Source: Xanthomonas codiaei (GTDB taxonomy: Bacteria; Pseudomonadota; Gammaproteobacteria; Xanthomonadales; Xanthomonadaceae). From it: 59,652 nucleotides of DNA. Every line of letters begins with the position of its first letter. The first letter of the stretch is position 1. Shown here piece by piece: positions 1 through 9,350 of this stretch. The notes beneath the pieces are model-generated. The model was not told the origin of the DNA, made no database searches, and saw only the letters and a list, made by a program, of their open reading frames with translations. The position numbers and the translations under genes are program-made. Location of the stretch: positions 1 through 59,652 of the forward strand of contig NZ_MDEC01000030.1 of the NCBI RefSeq assembly GCF_002939785.1, in the 5' to 3' direction.

Positions 1-332
1 CCTGGCAGGACTCCACTTCGTCGTCTTCTCCATCCTCATGCTTGGAAATGCCGCGTCTCTATTTCAAAGTTCATAACACGCTCTAGTCCCCTCCATGGAA
101 GGAAGGTGCCCCGCAGGGGCGGATGAGGGTGCGCCTCAGGCATCTGCCAGTGCCCGGAATGAAAAACGCGTCGTCACGCGCCTTCAGAAGTGACGCTACG
201 ACGGCTTCGCCCGTACCCTCACCCCAACCCCCGCTCTGCGTCCCGGCCCGCGCGTGCGGCGCGGGCGCTCCAAGGCACACGCGCCAGTGGCGCGCGTGCC
301 GCGCCTTCTCGCCTCAGGGGAGAGGGCTCACA
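1..332. other. Left-edge non-coding region with repeat remnants
   Basis: I recognise no gene here. Positions 107-131 resemble the tail of the dispersed repeat (GCAGGGGCGGATGAGGG), and 214-331 contain repeat-like ends (ACCCTCACCCCAACCCC and CAGGGGAGAGGG) separated by strong hairpins. The best hairpin is 274-285 with 289-300, a 12-bp stem with one mismatch and a 3-nt loop. It lies about 33 bp beyond the hrpB stop, so it could end hrpB transcription, although there is no T-tract. Confidence 0.5.
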
Positions 333-2834
333 TCAGGTGCCGCGTGGCTTTGCCCTGTGGGTGGCCGTGGCGGTCCACGGATCGTCTGGCCACGGATGCC
401 GCGGATACCGCCCCTTCATCTCCTTCCGGACATCCGGATACGTGGTGGCCCAGAAGCTCTTCAGGTCCTGGGTCACCTGCAGCGGGCGGCCGCCCGGGGA
501 GAGCAGGTGCAGCGTGAGCGGGATGCGGCCGTCGGCGATGCGCGGGGTGTCGGCCAGGCCGAACAGTTCCTGCAACTTGACCGCCAGCACCGGTGGCAGC
601 GGGTGCTGGGCGTGGTCGAGCGCGTAGTGGATCTGCCGCTCCATGCCCGACGGTACCGGGATGCGGGTGGGGGCGTGGCGGTCGATGGCCTGGCGGCGCT
701 CCCAGGGCAGGGCGGCCTTGAGCGCTTCGCCCAGGCTGGCGTCCTCCAGCGCGTCGAGCCGGGTCTTGCCGGCGAAGGCCGGGCGCAGCCAGCTGTCCAG
801 CGTGGCCAGCAGCGCCGCATCGGTGAGGTCGGGCAGCTCCAGCTCGGGCATCCACACCCGCAGCGACAGCGCGCGGGCGCGCCATTGCTGCAGGGTCTCG
901 GTCCAGGGCAGGACGTCCAGGCCGAGTTGGCGCACCGCCTCGGTCAGGGCGCTGGCGGCCTGCGCCGGGTCGACGCGGCCGGCAGGGCGGCTGTCCAGCA
1001 CGATGCGGTCGAAGCTGGACTGCCGGCGTGCGATGAGGGCGCGCTTGTCCGCGTCCCACTGCACCATGTCCTGCTGCACGAAGCGCTCGGGCAGGCTGGC
1101 GCGCAGGTAGTCCTCGTCCACGGGGGCGGCGCGCAGCAGCAAGGCGTCCTTGGCCTCGTAACGCAGTTCGCTGGCCACCAGCCAGGGTTCGCCGCGCAGG
1201 TCGCTATGGTCGAACAGGCGCGCGCTGCGGCCATTGGCCAACTGGTAGCGCAGCGGGTCGGCCGGGTGGCGGGCGGCGATGCGGTCGGGGAAGGCATGCG
1301 ACAGCAGGTCGCCCAACACATGCGCTTCCACGCTGGCCGGCGGGGCGGTGTCGCAGCGCAGCCGGCGGCGCCATTGCTTGGCGGCGCTGTCGATGGCGGC
1401 CAGGCCGCCACGGTTGGCGTCGGGCGCGCTGCGGCCCTGGCGGAACGCGGCCAGGGCACGCCAGCGCGCGGGCAGGCCATCGCCGCCCTGCCGGAGCGGA
1501 TCGCGCGCCTCCAGCAACGCGGCCAGATCGCAGGCCAGGGCCAGGCGCGTCGCGTCGCCGGCTTGCACCAGCATGGCGGCCAGGCGTGGATGCGTGCCCA
1601 GCGCCAGCATGCGGCGACCCAGCGCGGTGACGCCGCCACCGTCGGTGAGGGCGCCCAGGCGCTGCAGCAGTTCGCGTGCGGCGGCCAGGGCGCCGGCGGG
1701 CGGCGCATCGACAAAGCGCAGCGCATCGCTGCCCCAGGCGGCCAGTTCCAGCGCCAGCCCGGCCAGCTCCACCTGGGTGATCTCGGCACGCCGCTGCGGC
1801 TCCAGCCGCTGCGATTGCGGCCACAGCCGGTAGGCCCAGCCGCTGGCCACGCGACCAGCGCGGCCGGCGCGCTGGTCGGCCGAGGCCTGGGCGATGGTGG
1901 TCACATCCAGCCGCGAGAATCCGCTGTTGGGATCGTAGTGCGGCTCGCGCGCCTGGCCGCTGTCGATCACCACGCGCACCCCCGGCAGGGTTACCGACGA
2001 TTCGGCCACGTTGGTGGCCAGCACCACGCGGCGACGGCCTTGCGGGTCCGGCTGCAGCACCTGGCCTTGCGCCTCCACCGAGAGCTCGCCGTGCAGCGGC
2101 AGCACCTGGATGGCCGGGTCCAGGACGTCGTCCAGCGCGGCCTGTACCCGCGCGATCTCGCGCTGGCCGGGCAGGAACACCAGCACATCGCCGGGATGGG
2201 TGGCCAAGGCCTGTTCCACCGCACGGCGCGTCTGCGGCTCCATGGCCTCGTCGCGGCGCGCCGGAAAATGTGCGATCTCCACCGGAAAGTTGCGCCCGGC
2301 GCTGCTGAGCCGTGGTGCGTCCAGGAAGCCGGCCAGGCGCTCGCCATCCAGCGTGGCCGACATCGCCACGATGCGCAGGTCATCGCGCACCTGCGCCTGC
2401 ACATCCAGCGCCAGCGCCAGGCCCAGGTCGCCGGCCAGATGGCGTTCGTGGAATTCGTCGAACAGCAGCGCGCCCACGCGCTCCAGCAGGGGATCGTCCT
2501 GGATCATCCGGGTCAGGATGCCTTCGGTGACGACTTCTATCCGGGTACGCGCGGAGGTCTTGTTCTCGAAGCGGATGCGGTAGCCCACCGTCTCGCCGAC
2601 CGGCTCGCCCAGCTGGCGCGCCATGAACAGCGCGGCGCTGCGCGCGGCCACCCGGCGCGGCTCCAGCATCACGATGCGGCGCCCGGCCAGCCAGGGCGCA
2701 TCCAGCAGCGCCAGCGGCACCTGGGTGGTCTTGCCGGCACCGGGCGGAGCCTCGAGCACCAGCCGCGGATGCGTGTTCAAGCTGCCGAGCAGCTGGGGCA
2801 GCAGTGGGGCGATCGGAAACGCGGGGTCATTCAT
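333..2834 (-). CDS. hrpB: ATP-dependent RNA helicase HrpB (DEAH family)
   Basis: Predicted 833-aa cytoplasmic RNA helicase that unwinds RNA using ATP; its exact bacterial role is poorly defined. Walker A is APPGAGKTT near residues 29-37, the DEFH box is residues 126-129 and the SAT motif is near 159-161. A helicase C-terminal domain follows, then the HrpB-specific C-terminal region ending in the family signature KEMKGRYPRHPWPDDP. Length fits the family (about 810-840). The ATG at 2834 gives the typical N-terminus; the frame stays open far upstream through the antisense of the chemotaxis gene, but that extension has no helicase similarity. It is divergent from the chemoreceptor gene, with 183 bp between them. 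Confidence 0.95.
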   Translation of the reverse strand: MNDPAFPIAPLLPQLLGSLNTHPRLVLEAPPGAGKTTQVPLALLDAPWLAGRRIVMLEPRRVAARSAALFMARQLGEPVGETVGYRIRFENKTSARTRIEVVTEGILTRMIQDDPLLERVGALLFDEFHERHLAGDLGLALALDVQAQVRDDLRIVAMSATLDGERLAGFLDAPRLSSAGRNFPVEIAHFPARRDEAMEPQTRRAVEQALATHPGDVLVFLPGQREIARVQAALDDVLDPAIQVLPLHGELSVEAQGQVLQPDPQGRRRVVLATNVAESSVTLPGVRVVIDSGQAREPHYDPNSGFSRLDVTTIAQASADQRAGRAGRVASGWAYRLWPQSQRLEPQRRAEITQVELAGLALELAAWGSDALRFVDAPPAGALAAARELLQRLGALTDGGGVTALGRRMLALGTHPRLAAMLVQAGDATRLALACDLAALLEARDPLRQGGDGLPARWRALAAFRQGRSAPDANRGGLAAIDSAAKQWRRRLRCDTAPPASVEAHVLGDLLSHAFPDRIAARHPADPLRYQLANGRSARLFDHSDLRGEPWLVASELRYEAKDALLLRAAPVDEDYLRASLPERFVQQDMVQWDADKRALIARRQSSFDRIVLDSRPAGRVDPAQAASALTEAVRQLGLDVLPWTETLQQWRARALSLRVWMPELELPDLTDAALLATLDSWLRPAFAGKTRLDALEDASLGEALKAALPWERRQAIDRHAPTRIPVPSGMERQIHYALDHAQHPLPPVLAVKLQELFGLADTPRIADGRIPLTLHLLSPGGRPLQVTQDLKSFWATTYPDVRKEMKGRYPRHPWPDDPWTATATHRAKPRGT

Positions 2835-3017
2835 GCGCGGCAGGATACGCCGCGGGTGGCCGCCTGCACGATGGTCGGGTACGCGGGTGAAGGCTGTCGG
2901 GGAATGCGCACCGGATGGCGCCGGTCCGTCGCCATCGCGCCCGTCCCGGTCCTGCGCCGGCTTCAGAGCCGGGACGGCATGTCGATAACCCTCACAACCC
3001 CTCCGACTGAAGTCACC

Positions 3018-5135
3018 ATGTCCTCCACCATGCCGAAGTTCGTCAGCCTGCAAAGCAAACTGCTGGGCGCGCTTGCGTTGGGCCTGGCTGTCATCCTGCT
3101 GTGCGCGCTCGGCGGCCTGGGTACGGCCTGGCTGAGCCTGTCGGGCAAGGTGCCGCCAGAGGTCGCGCAAGCCTCCAGCAGCGAAGAGATCACCCGCGAT
3201 TTCCGCCTGCAGGTGCAGGAGTGGAAGAACGTGCTGATCCGCGGGCGCGACCCGGCGCAGCTGGACAAGCATCTGACAGCCTTCCGCGAGCAGGGCAAGA
3301 AGGTACAAGCCAGCACCGAGGCGCTGGCCAAGGCGGCGCAGGATCCGCAGGTCCGCGCGCTGGCGCAGGACTTCGCCACCGCGCACCTGCGCCTGCAGGC
3401 CAACTACGAAGCGGCGCTGGGCAAGTTCGCTGCCGCCGGTTACGACACCCAGGTGGGCGACCAACTGGTCAAGGGCCAGGACCGCGCGCCCAGCCACACG
3501 CTCGAAGCGCTGGTCCAGCGCAGCAAGATGCTGGCCGATGCGGCGGTGCTGGCCGGCTCGCAGTCGGCGCAGCGCAAGCTGGTGTATTCGGCTGTTGCCA
3601 CCATCGCCGCAGCGCTGTGCCTGGTGGTGGTGCTGGGGTGGTGGATACGCCGCGCGATCGTGCGTCCGATCGAAACCGTTGCACAGGCGGCGCGCCTGGT
3701 GGCCGCCGGGGATCTGTCGGCGCGCGCGGCGGTCGCCACGCGCGACGAGATCGGCCTGCTCGGCCAGGCGATGGGGCAGGTGGTCACCACGCTGGCCGAT
3801 GTGTCGAGTGCGCAGGCCGACATGGCCCAGCGCCATGAAGCCGGGCAGATGAGCTACCGCATGGATGCACAGGCCTTTCCTGGTGCCTACGGCCGCATGG
3901 TGGACGACACCAACAGCCTGATCGGTGCGCAGGTCGGCCTGATCGGTACCATGCTGCAGGTGATGCAGCATTACGCGGTGGGCGACATGTCGGTGGACAT
4001 GCCGCGCCTGCCCGGCGAAAAGGCCCAGATCACCGAGGCCATGGACACCACCAAGCGCAACCTGGCCGCGATCAATGGCGAAATCCGCGGCCTGGTGGAT
4101 GCCGCCGCCGCTGGCGACTTCGCCACCCGCGGCAACGCCGACGCGTATCAGTTCGAATTCCGTGGCATGGTCGAAGGCCTCAATGGTTTGATGCAGAACG
4201 TGGACTGCAACCTGGCCGAGTTGTCGCAGCTGCTCAAGGCCATTGCCGATGGCGACCTGACCGCGCGCATGCACGGCAACCAGCAGGGCGTGTTCGCGCG
4301 GATGCGCGACGACGCCAATGCCACCGTGCAACGCCTGACCGATATCGTCGGCGACATCACGCTGGCAGCGCAGACCATCCGCACCGCGTCGGCGGAAATC
4401 GCCGCCGGCAACAACGACCTGGCCCAGCGCACCGAACAGCAGGCGGCGAACCTGGAAGAAACCGCCGCCTCGATGGAAGAACTGACCTCCACCGTGCGGC
4501 AGAACGCCGAGACCGCGCAGCAGGCCAGCCGTGGCGCGCAGGCGGCGGCGGAGATCGCCAGCCGTGGCGGTGAAATGGTGGCCAGCGTGGTCGACACCAT
4601 GGGCGAGATCGAAGGCTCGTCCAGGAAGATCGCCGAGATCATCAGCGTCATCGACGGCATCGCCTTCCAGACCAATATCCTGGCCTTGAACGCCGCGGTG
4701 GAAGCCGCACGTGCCGGCGAACAGGGCCGCGGTTTTGCCGTGGTGGCCTCAGAAGTGCGTGCGCTGGCGCAGCGTTCGGCCGGCGCGGCCAAGGAGGTCA
4801 AGCAGTTGATCGATGCGTCGGTGGATAGCGTGGCGCGCGGCAGCGCACGCGTGGATCAGGCCGAACGTACGATGCAGGACATCGTGCAGTCGGTACAGCA
4901 GGTCACCACGCTGATCGCGGAGATCTCCGCCGCTTCGCGCGAACAGTCGGCCGGCATCGAACAGGTGGCGCGCACCGTCAACGACATGGACGAAACCACG
5001 CAGCGCAATGCCGCGCTGGTGGAGGAAGCCTCGGCGGCCGCGCGTGCGATGGAAGAACAGGCCGTGGAGCTGAGCGAGGCGGTCTCCGTCTTTCGCCTGG
5101 ACACACGGCAACCACGGCTGTCGGCTGCGGCCTAG
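3018..5135 (+). CDS. Methyl-accepting chemotaxis protein
   Basis: Inner-membrane chemoreceptor of about 705 aa that would signal through CheW/CheA to the flagellar motor. An N-terminal membrane segment (about residues 14-37) and a second near 190-210 flank a roughly 150-residue periplasmic domain. HAMP and HAMP-like helical segments follow. The highly conserved cytoplasmic hairpin (GIAFQTNILALNAAVEAARA) lies near residues 545-565, and glutamate-rich methylation helices sit on either side. There is no CheR-binding pentapeptide at the C-terminus, which ends RLSAAA. ATGs at 2979 and 3030 are in frame and also possible; no ribosome-binding site clearly decides. The ligand cannot be inferred. Confidence 0.9.
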   Translation: MSSTMPKFVSLQSKLLGALALGLAVILLCALGGLGTAWLSLSGKVPPEVAQASSSEEITRDFRLQVQEWKNVLIRGRDPAQLDKHLTAFREQGKKVQASTEALAKAAQDPQVRALAQDFATAHLRLQANYEAALGKFAAAGYDTQVGDQLVKGQDRAPSHTLEALVQRSKMLADAAVLAGSQSAQRKLVYSAVATIAAALCLVVVLGWWIRRAIVRPIETVAQAARLVAAGDLSARAAVATRDEIGLLGQAMGQVVTTLADVSSAQADMAQRHEAGQMSYRMDAQAFPGAYGRMVDDTNSLIGAQVGLIGTMLQVMQHYAVGDMSVDMPRLPGEKAQITEAMDTTKRNLAAINGEIRGLVDAAAAGDFATRGNADAYQFEFRGMVEGLNGLMQNVDCNLAELSQLLKAIADGDLTARMHGNQQGVFARMRDDANATVQRLTDIVGDITLAAQTIRTASAEIAAGNNDLAQRTEQQAANLEETAASMEELTSTVRQNAETAQQASRGAQAAAEIASRGGEMVASVVDTMGEIEGSSRKIAEIISVIDGIAFQTNILALNAAVEAARAGEQGRGFAVVASEVRALAQRSAGAAKEVKQLIDASVDSVARGSARVDQAERTMQDIVQSVQQVTTLIAEISAASREQSAGIEQVARTVNDMDETTQRNAALVEEASAAARAMEEQAVELSEAVSVFRLDTRQPRLSAAA

Positions 5136-5476
5136 TTGCAGGCACAAGGTCGGCCTCCCAGGTGCTTGCAGCATGCGCGCGTGGCACGGTGATGGATGCC
5201 TTGATCCTGGGCTGAGCGCAGCATCAAGTGGTTGAAGAAACACTCCAGGCCTCATTGATCATGCTGATGTGCTGATGTCGGGCGGCCTGCTCAGGCTCGC
5301 CTGGCTGCGGTACCGCCAGGTAGGTTGCGGTTGCTGCGAGCGTGCCGAAGCACGCCCCGAATGGGCGGGTGCGCGCTTCTTCTCTGGGGATTGGTTTCAG
5401 GACACCGCCTGGGTGTGGGCCGCAGTGCAGGCGCTGGGAAGCGACGCTGATCGGCAATGCACACGTTGCCTGGGTA
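5136..5476. other. Intergenic region, no gene recognised
   Basis: Lies between the convergent ends of the chemoreceptor and the single-span membrane protein. Its open frames look like chance reading of GC-rich DNA. I saw no clear terminator. Confidence 0.5.
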
Positions 5477-6121
5477 TCATGGCGTTGGTGTTGCGGGTGG
5501 GTCCGTATCGCCCTGGTATTGCCTGCCGAAGCACTTGCGCAGGCGTTGATCGCGCTCGCTCCGGGTGCAGGGTTTTTGCAGTGCGCCGGTCATCGAAAGC
5601 GCCGCGCCTGCCAGCTTCGAGCGGAACGCCCAGGTTTGCTGGACCTCGCCACCATCCGGTGTCCAGTGTTGGTTGAAGCGCGTGGTCTCGACCGGCACGG
5701 TGGTGCCCGGTGCGAGCATGCGTTGCGCACGCGAAGCGATCACCGGCGCCGTTTCAGGCAGGCGCAGATCGAGTGCGGGGCTGCCTGGGCCGGACACGGT
5801 GTCGGCCGTGGGCAGTCCAGTTGTGTGCTCTTGCACAGCGTTGGATTGAAGTGCAGGTGCAGCCTGGACGCGTGCTGGCACCGAATGGACGACCGCAGTC
5901 GGCTTGGCCGGCGGCGACGCAGGAGCCGGCCTGGTACGCGGCAGCAACCTGACGCTCAGGCGCGACGACGGCGAGGGGACGCGCGCGCTGCGCATGTCGG
6001 CCGGTTTTACCCAGCTCAACCAAGCGGCAAACAGGGCATGCAGCAGCACCACAACCACGAGTGACGCCAGCTGCTCAAGCCAGCGGGCAGACGCAGGCTG
6101 CTCCGCTGCACTATCCCGCAT
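5477..6121 (-). CDS. Single-span membrane protein, proline-rich, function unknown
   Basis: About 214 aa. A short N-terminal tail is followed by one hydrophobic segment (LEQLASLVVVVLLHALFAAWLSW, about residues 15-37) and then a Pro/Ala/Arg-rich stretch, a TonB-like topology in which the C-terminal part lies in the periplasm. The C-terminal domain has two cysteines, KPC and RKCFG, that could form a disulphide. I do not recognise a named family. The ATG at 6121 is preferred over one at 6136 because AGGA lies 7 nt upstream of it. The coherent topology and this ribosome-binding site argue that the gene is real. Confidence 0.65.
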   Translation of the reverse strand: MRDSAAEQPASARWLEQLASLVVVVLLHALFAAWLSWVKPADMRSARVPSPSSRLSVRLLPRTRPAPASPPAKPTAVVHSVPARVQAAPALQSNAVQEHTTGLPTADTVSGPGSPALDLRLPETAPVIASRAQRMLAPGTTVPVETTRFNQHWTPDGGEVQQTWAFRSKLAGAALSMTGALQKPCTRSERDQRLRKCFGRQYQGDTDPPATPTP

Positions 6122-6429
6122 TGCACATTCCTGCATCGCACACGTCCCTGTGGTCTGCTGCCGACAATACCGACGCGCTGTTGGATTTGCGTTATCCGCA
6201 GGCGCGCTGTCCGGGTATGTTGATGCGTCGAGACGCCTGTGTGCGCATCCTGCTTGCTGGTCACCGGAAGGACTCGACGCATGTTGAGTGCGGCAGTCGT
6301 TCGCTGCGTGATCGCAGCTCGTAGCCTGGGTTGCGAGCGAGATCGCATGCCTGGATTAACCTGACCAATCCGCCACCTGGCATCCGTAGAACAGTTGCCA
6401 GCGCCGTGGCGCGGTCGACCCGACAGACG

Positions 6430-6457
6430 CCTTGCGCGCACTACGGTGCGCGCAAGG
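6430..6457 (-). terminator. Perfect 11-bp hairpin (CCTTGCGCGCA/TGCGCGCAAGG)
   Basis: Perfect inverted repeat with a 6-nt loop, 62 bp past the stop of the leftward DUF1456 gene. Stem strength suggests a terminator, but no T-tract follows on that strand. Confidence 0.45.
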
Positions 6458-6481
6458 ATCAGGGATCGATCCTGCATACAC

Positions 6482-6501
6482 CGCCACTGTAGACAGCGGC
6501 G
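6482..6501 (-). terminator. Imperfect hairpin after the DUF1456 gene
   Basis: CGCCACTGT and ACAGCGGCG form a 9-bp stem with one mismatch and a 2-nt loop, 18 bp after the stop codon. Could act with the hairpin at 6430-6457. Confidence 0.35.
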
Positions 6502-6519
6502 TCGCGCAGGTGCGAGCCT

Positions 6520-6993
6520 TCAGCCCGCTTCGCGCATCCGCGCGGTCAGGCCCTTGAGGAAGGCGCGCAGCAGCTGGTCGCCGCAGGGGCGGAAATTCTT
6601 GTGGCCGGGCTGGCGGAACAGCGCCGACAGTTCCGGCTTGGACAGCGGAAAGCCGGCGCTGGCGAAGATCGCGTGCATGTCCACGTCCTTCAGTTCAAAG
6701 GCCACGCGCAGCTTCTTCAGCACCAGGTTGTTGCCGACGCGGGTTTCCAGCGGGCGTGGCGGCTGGCTTTCGTCGCGGCCACGGAAACGCAGCACCAGGC
6801 CATCGAGGAAGCGCGCCAGCATCGCATCGGTGCAGGGCGCGAAGCCGGGCTCGTCTTCCTTCTTCAGCCAGGCCTGTACCTGCGGCTTGTCGAGCGCGAA
6901 CCCGGGGTCGGCCAGGTGGGTGATCTCCACCACCTTGTCGTCGCTGAGGTCGAGCATGTAGCGGATGCTGCGCAGTACATCGTTGTGGATCAT
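6520..6993 (-). CDS. yehS: DUF1456 family protein (YehS-like)
   Basis: About 157 aa, matching E. coli YehS in length (156). The protein is a tandem of two similar halves, the first starting IHNDVLRSIRYMLDLSD and the second NNLVLKKLRVAFELKD, each followed by an alpha-helical module with a conserved KP(Q/E) segment. Function is unknown, although the family is widespread. The ATG at 6993 is chosen over those at 6999 and 7032 because GGA lies 6 nt upstream and the resulting start matches the family. It stands alone, 118 bp downstream of the purine operon and on the same strand. Confidence 0.85.
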   Translation of the reverse strand: MIHNDVLRSIRYMLDLSDDKVVEITHLADPGFALDKPQVQAWLKKEDEPGFAPCTDAMLARFLDGLVLRFRGRDESQPPRPLETRVGNNLVLKKLRVAFELKDVDMHAIFASAGFPLSKPELSALFRQPGHKNFRPCGDQLLRAFLKGLTARMREAG

Positions 6994-7111
6994 GACCATT
7001 CCGGAGCCCCGGCCCGTGGCCGGAAAGCGCATAGTCTACGGGGCCGGAGTGAAACAAGCCTTACACGCCGGCGCAGGCGCGGCAGTACCCGGTCGGCTGC
7101 GCACCGCGCGC

Positions 7112-7444
7112 TCAACTGCCGCGATAGGTCGAGTAGCCATAGGGCGAGAGCAGCAGCGGCACGTGGTAATGGCCGTCGTCGGCGATGCCGAAGGCGATCG
7201 GTACCTGCTCCAGGAACGGCGGGTCGGCCAGCGGCGTGCCGAGGCTGCGCCAATAGGCGGCCACATCGAATTCGAGCCGGTAGCGGCCCGGCGACAACGC
7301 CAGCGCCGCCAGCGCCGGGCAGCGTCCATCGGGATTGGTGACCGCCTCCAGCCGCAGCGTGTCGCCGGCGAACAGGCGCAGCGGCACGCCAGCGGCCGGA
7401 CGCCCGAGCGCGGTATCCAGCACGTGGGTGGACAGCGTGCTCAT
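7112..7444 (-). CDS. uraH: 5-hydroxyisourate hydrolase (transthyretin-like)
   Basis: 110-aa enzyme that opens 5-hydroxyisourate to OHCU, the second step of urate breakdown. The HVLDTALGRPA motif near the N-terminus (His7), the HYHVPLLLSPYGYSTYRGS end and the C-terminal tetrapeptide YRGS are diagnostic of the HIU hydrolase branch of the transthyretin fold. Its ATG overlaps the stop of hpyO by 4 nt (ATGA), so it is the last gene of the translationally coupled operon and acts directly on the HpyO product. Confidence 0.96.
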   Translation of the reverse strand: MSTLSTHVLDTALGRPAAGVPLRLFAGDTLRLEAVTNPDGRCPALAALALSPGRYRLEFDVAAYWRSLGTPLADPPFLEQVPIAFGIADDGHYHVPLLLSPYGYSTYRGS

Positions 7445-8862
7445 GCCACCGCCTGGGTGGGTTGCGGCCACTGGCCGACGAATTCCGGCTGGTCGTAGGC
7501 CAGATAGCCATCGACGATGGCCTGACGGTCGTCCAGGAACAGCTGGTTGGCCACCGCGCGCGCCAGCCGCGGCAGCGCCACCTTCAGCCCGGACAGCGCC
7601 GCGGCCGACGGGCCGTGGTTGATCAGCGCCGAGTAGTTGAAGGCGAACAGCCCGTGCAGCAGCGCGGCATCCTCCGGCGTGCGCGGCAGCAGTTCGAACC
7701 CCGGCCCCAGGTAGGGATGGGCATCCAGCACCGGATTGGCCTGGCCCGGCGGCGGCTGGTAGCGGTCGGCCCAGCAGGCGATGCGCCCGGACAGCGCGGC
7801 CAGCTCCGGGCGCAGCTGCGGGTCGGTGACCAGGCCGGTGGCGATGGCGAGGAAATCGAAGCGGTGTTCGCCCTGCGGCGTGCGCACCACCACCGCGCCG
7901 TCGCGCTCGGCCACCTCCCGCCACGGCGCGCCCAGGTGCAGGGCGAAGCCGGTATGCGCGCAGGCGCGCTGGAAGGTGTCGTTGGTGGGCGGCTGGTTGT
8001 GCGCGAAGAAGCTGGCCATCATGCGGTACTTGTCCGCATCGGGCAGGGCGAGAAAGCGCGGAATGATGCCGGCCTGCTCCATGTGCCGGAACGGGTTGAT
8101 GCGCGGCAGCTCACTGCGACGCACGAACACCTCGGCACTGGCGACGCCTTGCTCCAGCGCGAAACAGGCATTGTCGAACGCCGATGCGCCGCCGCCCAGG
8201 ATGCCCACGCGCTTGCCGGCCAGCGCGGCGAAATCGATGTGGCCGGAAGTGTGCGCGTAGCGATGCGCGGGCAGGGCGTGGCCGATCCAGTCGGGCACCA
8301 CCCATTGGCCGCCGCCCTGGATGCCGGTGGCCAGGATCAGCTTGCGTGTCAGCAGCGGTGCGCCCATCGCCAGGTGCAGGCGGTGGATGCCGGGTGCGAT
8401 CTCCGGCTCCACCCGCACCAGCCGGGTGGCATTGCGCACCGGCAGCCGCAGTACCGCGCGGTACCAGCGCAGGTAGTCCATCCAGCTGCCGCGCGGAATC
8501 TTGTCCAGTGCGTCCCAGGCGGCGGCGCCGTGCTGCGCCTCCCACCAGGCGCGGAAGGTCAGCGACGGCACGCCCAGGTCGATCGAGGTGATCTGTTTGG
8601 GCGTGCGCAGCGTCTGCATGCGGGCGTAGGTCACCCAGGGGCCTTCCCGGCCGGCCGGGTTCTCGTCGATCACCAGCACGTTGTGCACGCGCTCGCGCTG
8701 CAGCGCGAAGGCCGCGCCCAGGCCGCTCTGGCCGGCGCCGACGATGATGGCGTCGTAGACATGCCCGGCCGGATGCACGCGCGGGGCCACCCAGGCATCG
8801 CCGCCGTGGGCCAGGCGTTGCAGGTCGCGGGCGAGGTCGCGTTCGAGCTGGGCCAGGCTCAT
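7441..8862 (-). CDS. hpyO: FAD-dependent urate hydroxylase HpyO
   Basis: 473-aa flavoprotein. An FAD-binding GAGQSG motif lies at residues 42-47 and a second dinucleotide motif (GILGGGASA) near 220-228, the layout of NAD(P)H-dependent flavin monooxygenases rather than of HpxO. The gene lies between uraD and uraH, so it should supply 5-hydroxyisourate from urate. HpyO was characterised in Xanthomonas as a non-homologous functional equivalent of the flavoprotein HpxO, and this sequence and position fit it. A strong GGAGG lies 7 nt before the ATG. It overlaps both neighbours by 4 nt. No cofactor-free uricase gene is present in the window. Confidence 0.9.
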   Translation of the reverse strand: MSLAQLERDLARDLQRLAHGGDAWVAPRVHPAGHVYDAIIVGAGQSGLGAAFALQRERVHNVLVIDENPAGREGPWVTYARMQTLRTPKQITSIDLGVPSLTFRAWWEAQHGAAAWDALDKIPRGSWMDYLRWYRAVLRLPVRNATRLVRVEPEIAPGIHRLHLAMGAPLLTRKLILATGIQGGGQWVVPDWIGHALPAHRYAHTSGHIDFAALAGKRVGILGGGASAFDNACFALEQGVASAEVFVRRSELPRINPFRHMEQAGIIPRFLALPDADKYRMMASFFAHNQPPTNDTFQRACAHTGFALHLGAPWREVAERDGAVVVRTPQGEHRFDFLAIATGLVTDPQLRPELAALSGRIACWADRYQPPPGQANPVLDAHPYLGPGFELLPRTPEDAALLHGLFAFNYSALINHGPSAAALSGLKVALPRLARAVANQLFLDDRQAIVDGYLAYDQPEFVGQWPQPTQAVA

Positions 8863-9350
8863 GGCAATGCCTCCAGGCGTAGCTGCACGATCTTGCCGAT
8901 CTCGGCGAGGGCGGTGGAAATCTCTTCGTTGCGCGATGCATCCAGGCGGCGTTCCAGCGCGGCCAGGATGCCGGCCTTGTCGTGCAGCCGCACGCAGATC
9001 ACGAACGGAAAACCGAAGCGATGCCGGTAGGCCTGGTTGAGCGCATGGAAGTGCTGGAACTCGGCCTCGCTGAGCCGGTCCAGCCCGGCCGAGGCCTGTT
9101 CGGCGGTGGAGGCGGCGGTGAGCGTGCGATCGACCGCGGCCTTGCCGGCCAGTTCCGGATGCGCGCGGATCAACGCGATCTGCTCCTCGGCCGAGGCCTC
9201 CACCACCACCTGCATCAAGCCGCGGTGCAGGTCCGCCAATGGGCGCCGTCGCGCCGCGCGTTCCACCACCCACGGCGAGTGCTCGAATAGCTCGCGGTAG
9301 CGCGCGACGAACGCCGCATCGTCCAGCACGGGATCGTCGCTCACGCTCAT
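8859..9350 (-). CDS. uraD: OHCU decarboxylase
   Basis: 163-aa enzyme that decarboxylates 2-oxo-4-hydroxy-4-carboxy-5-ureidoimidazoline to S-allantoin. It has the catalytic HPELAGK motif (His64) and the family block FHALNQAYRHRFGFPFVICV. Length is typical (about 160-170). Its start overlaps the stop of hpxZ by 4 nt and its stop overlaps the hpyO start by 4 nt. Together with UraH and HpyO it forms the complete urate-to-allantoin set. Confidence 0.95.
   Translation of the reverse strand: MSVSDDPVLDDAAFVARYRELFEHSPWVVERAARRRPLADLHRGLMQVVVEASAEEQIALIRAHPELAGKAAVDRTLTAASTAEQASAGLDRLSEAEFQHFHALNQAYRHRFGFPFVICVRLHDKAGILAALERRLDASRNEEISTALAEIGKIVQLRLEALP

Larger units (their letters stand above)
6122..6519. 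other. Intergenic region with two hairpins
   Basis: No gene recognised. It contains two inverted repeats just downstream of the DUF1456 gene, listed separately, and presumably the promoter of the leftward membrane-protein gene. Confidence 0.5.

Noticed and set aside
123..3017. Very long plus-strand open frame running into the chemoreceptor gene
   Set aside because: It is antisense to hrpB; its translation is low-complexity Arg/Gln/Gly/Ala with no domain. Only the part from about 3018 is a gene.
2835..4331. Minus-strand frame extending hrpB upstream
   Set aside because: It is antisense to the chemoreceptor and adds His/Gln-rich sequence unrelated to HrpB.
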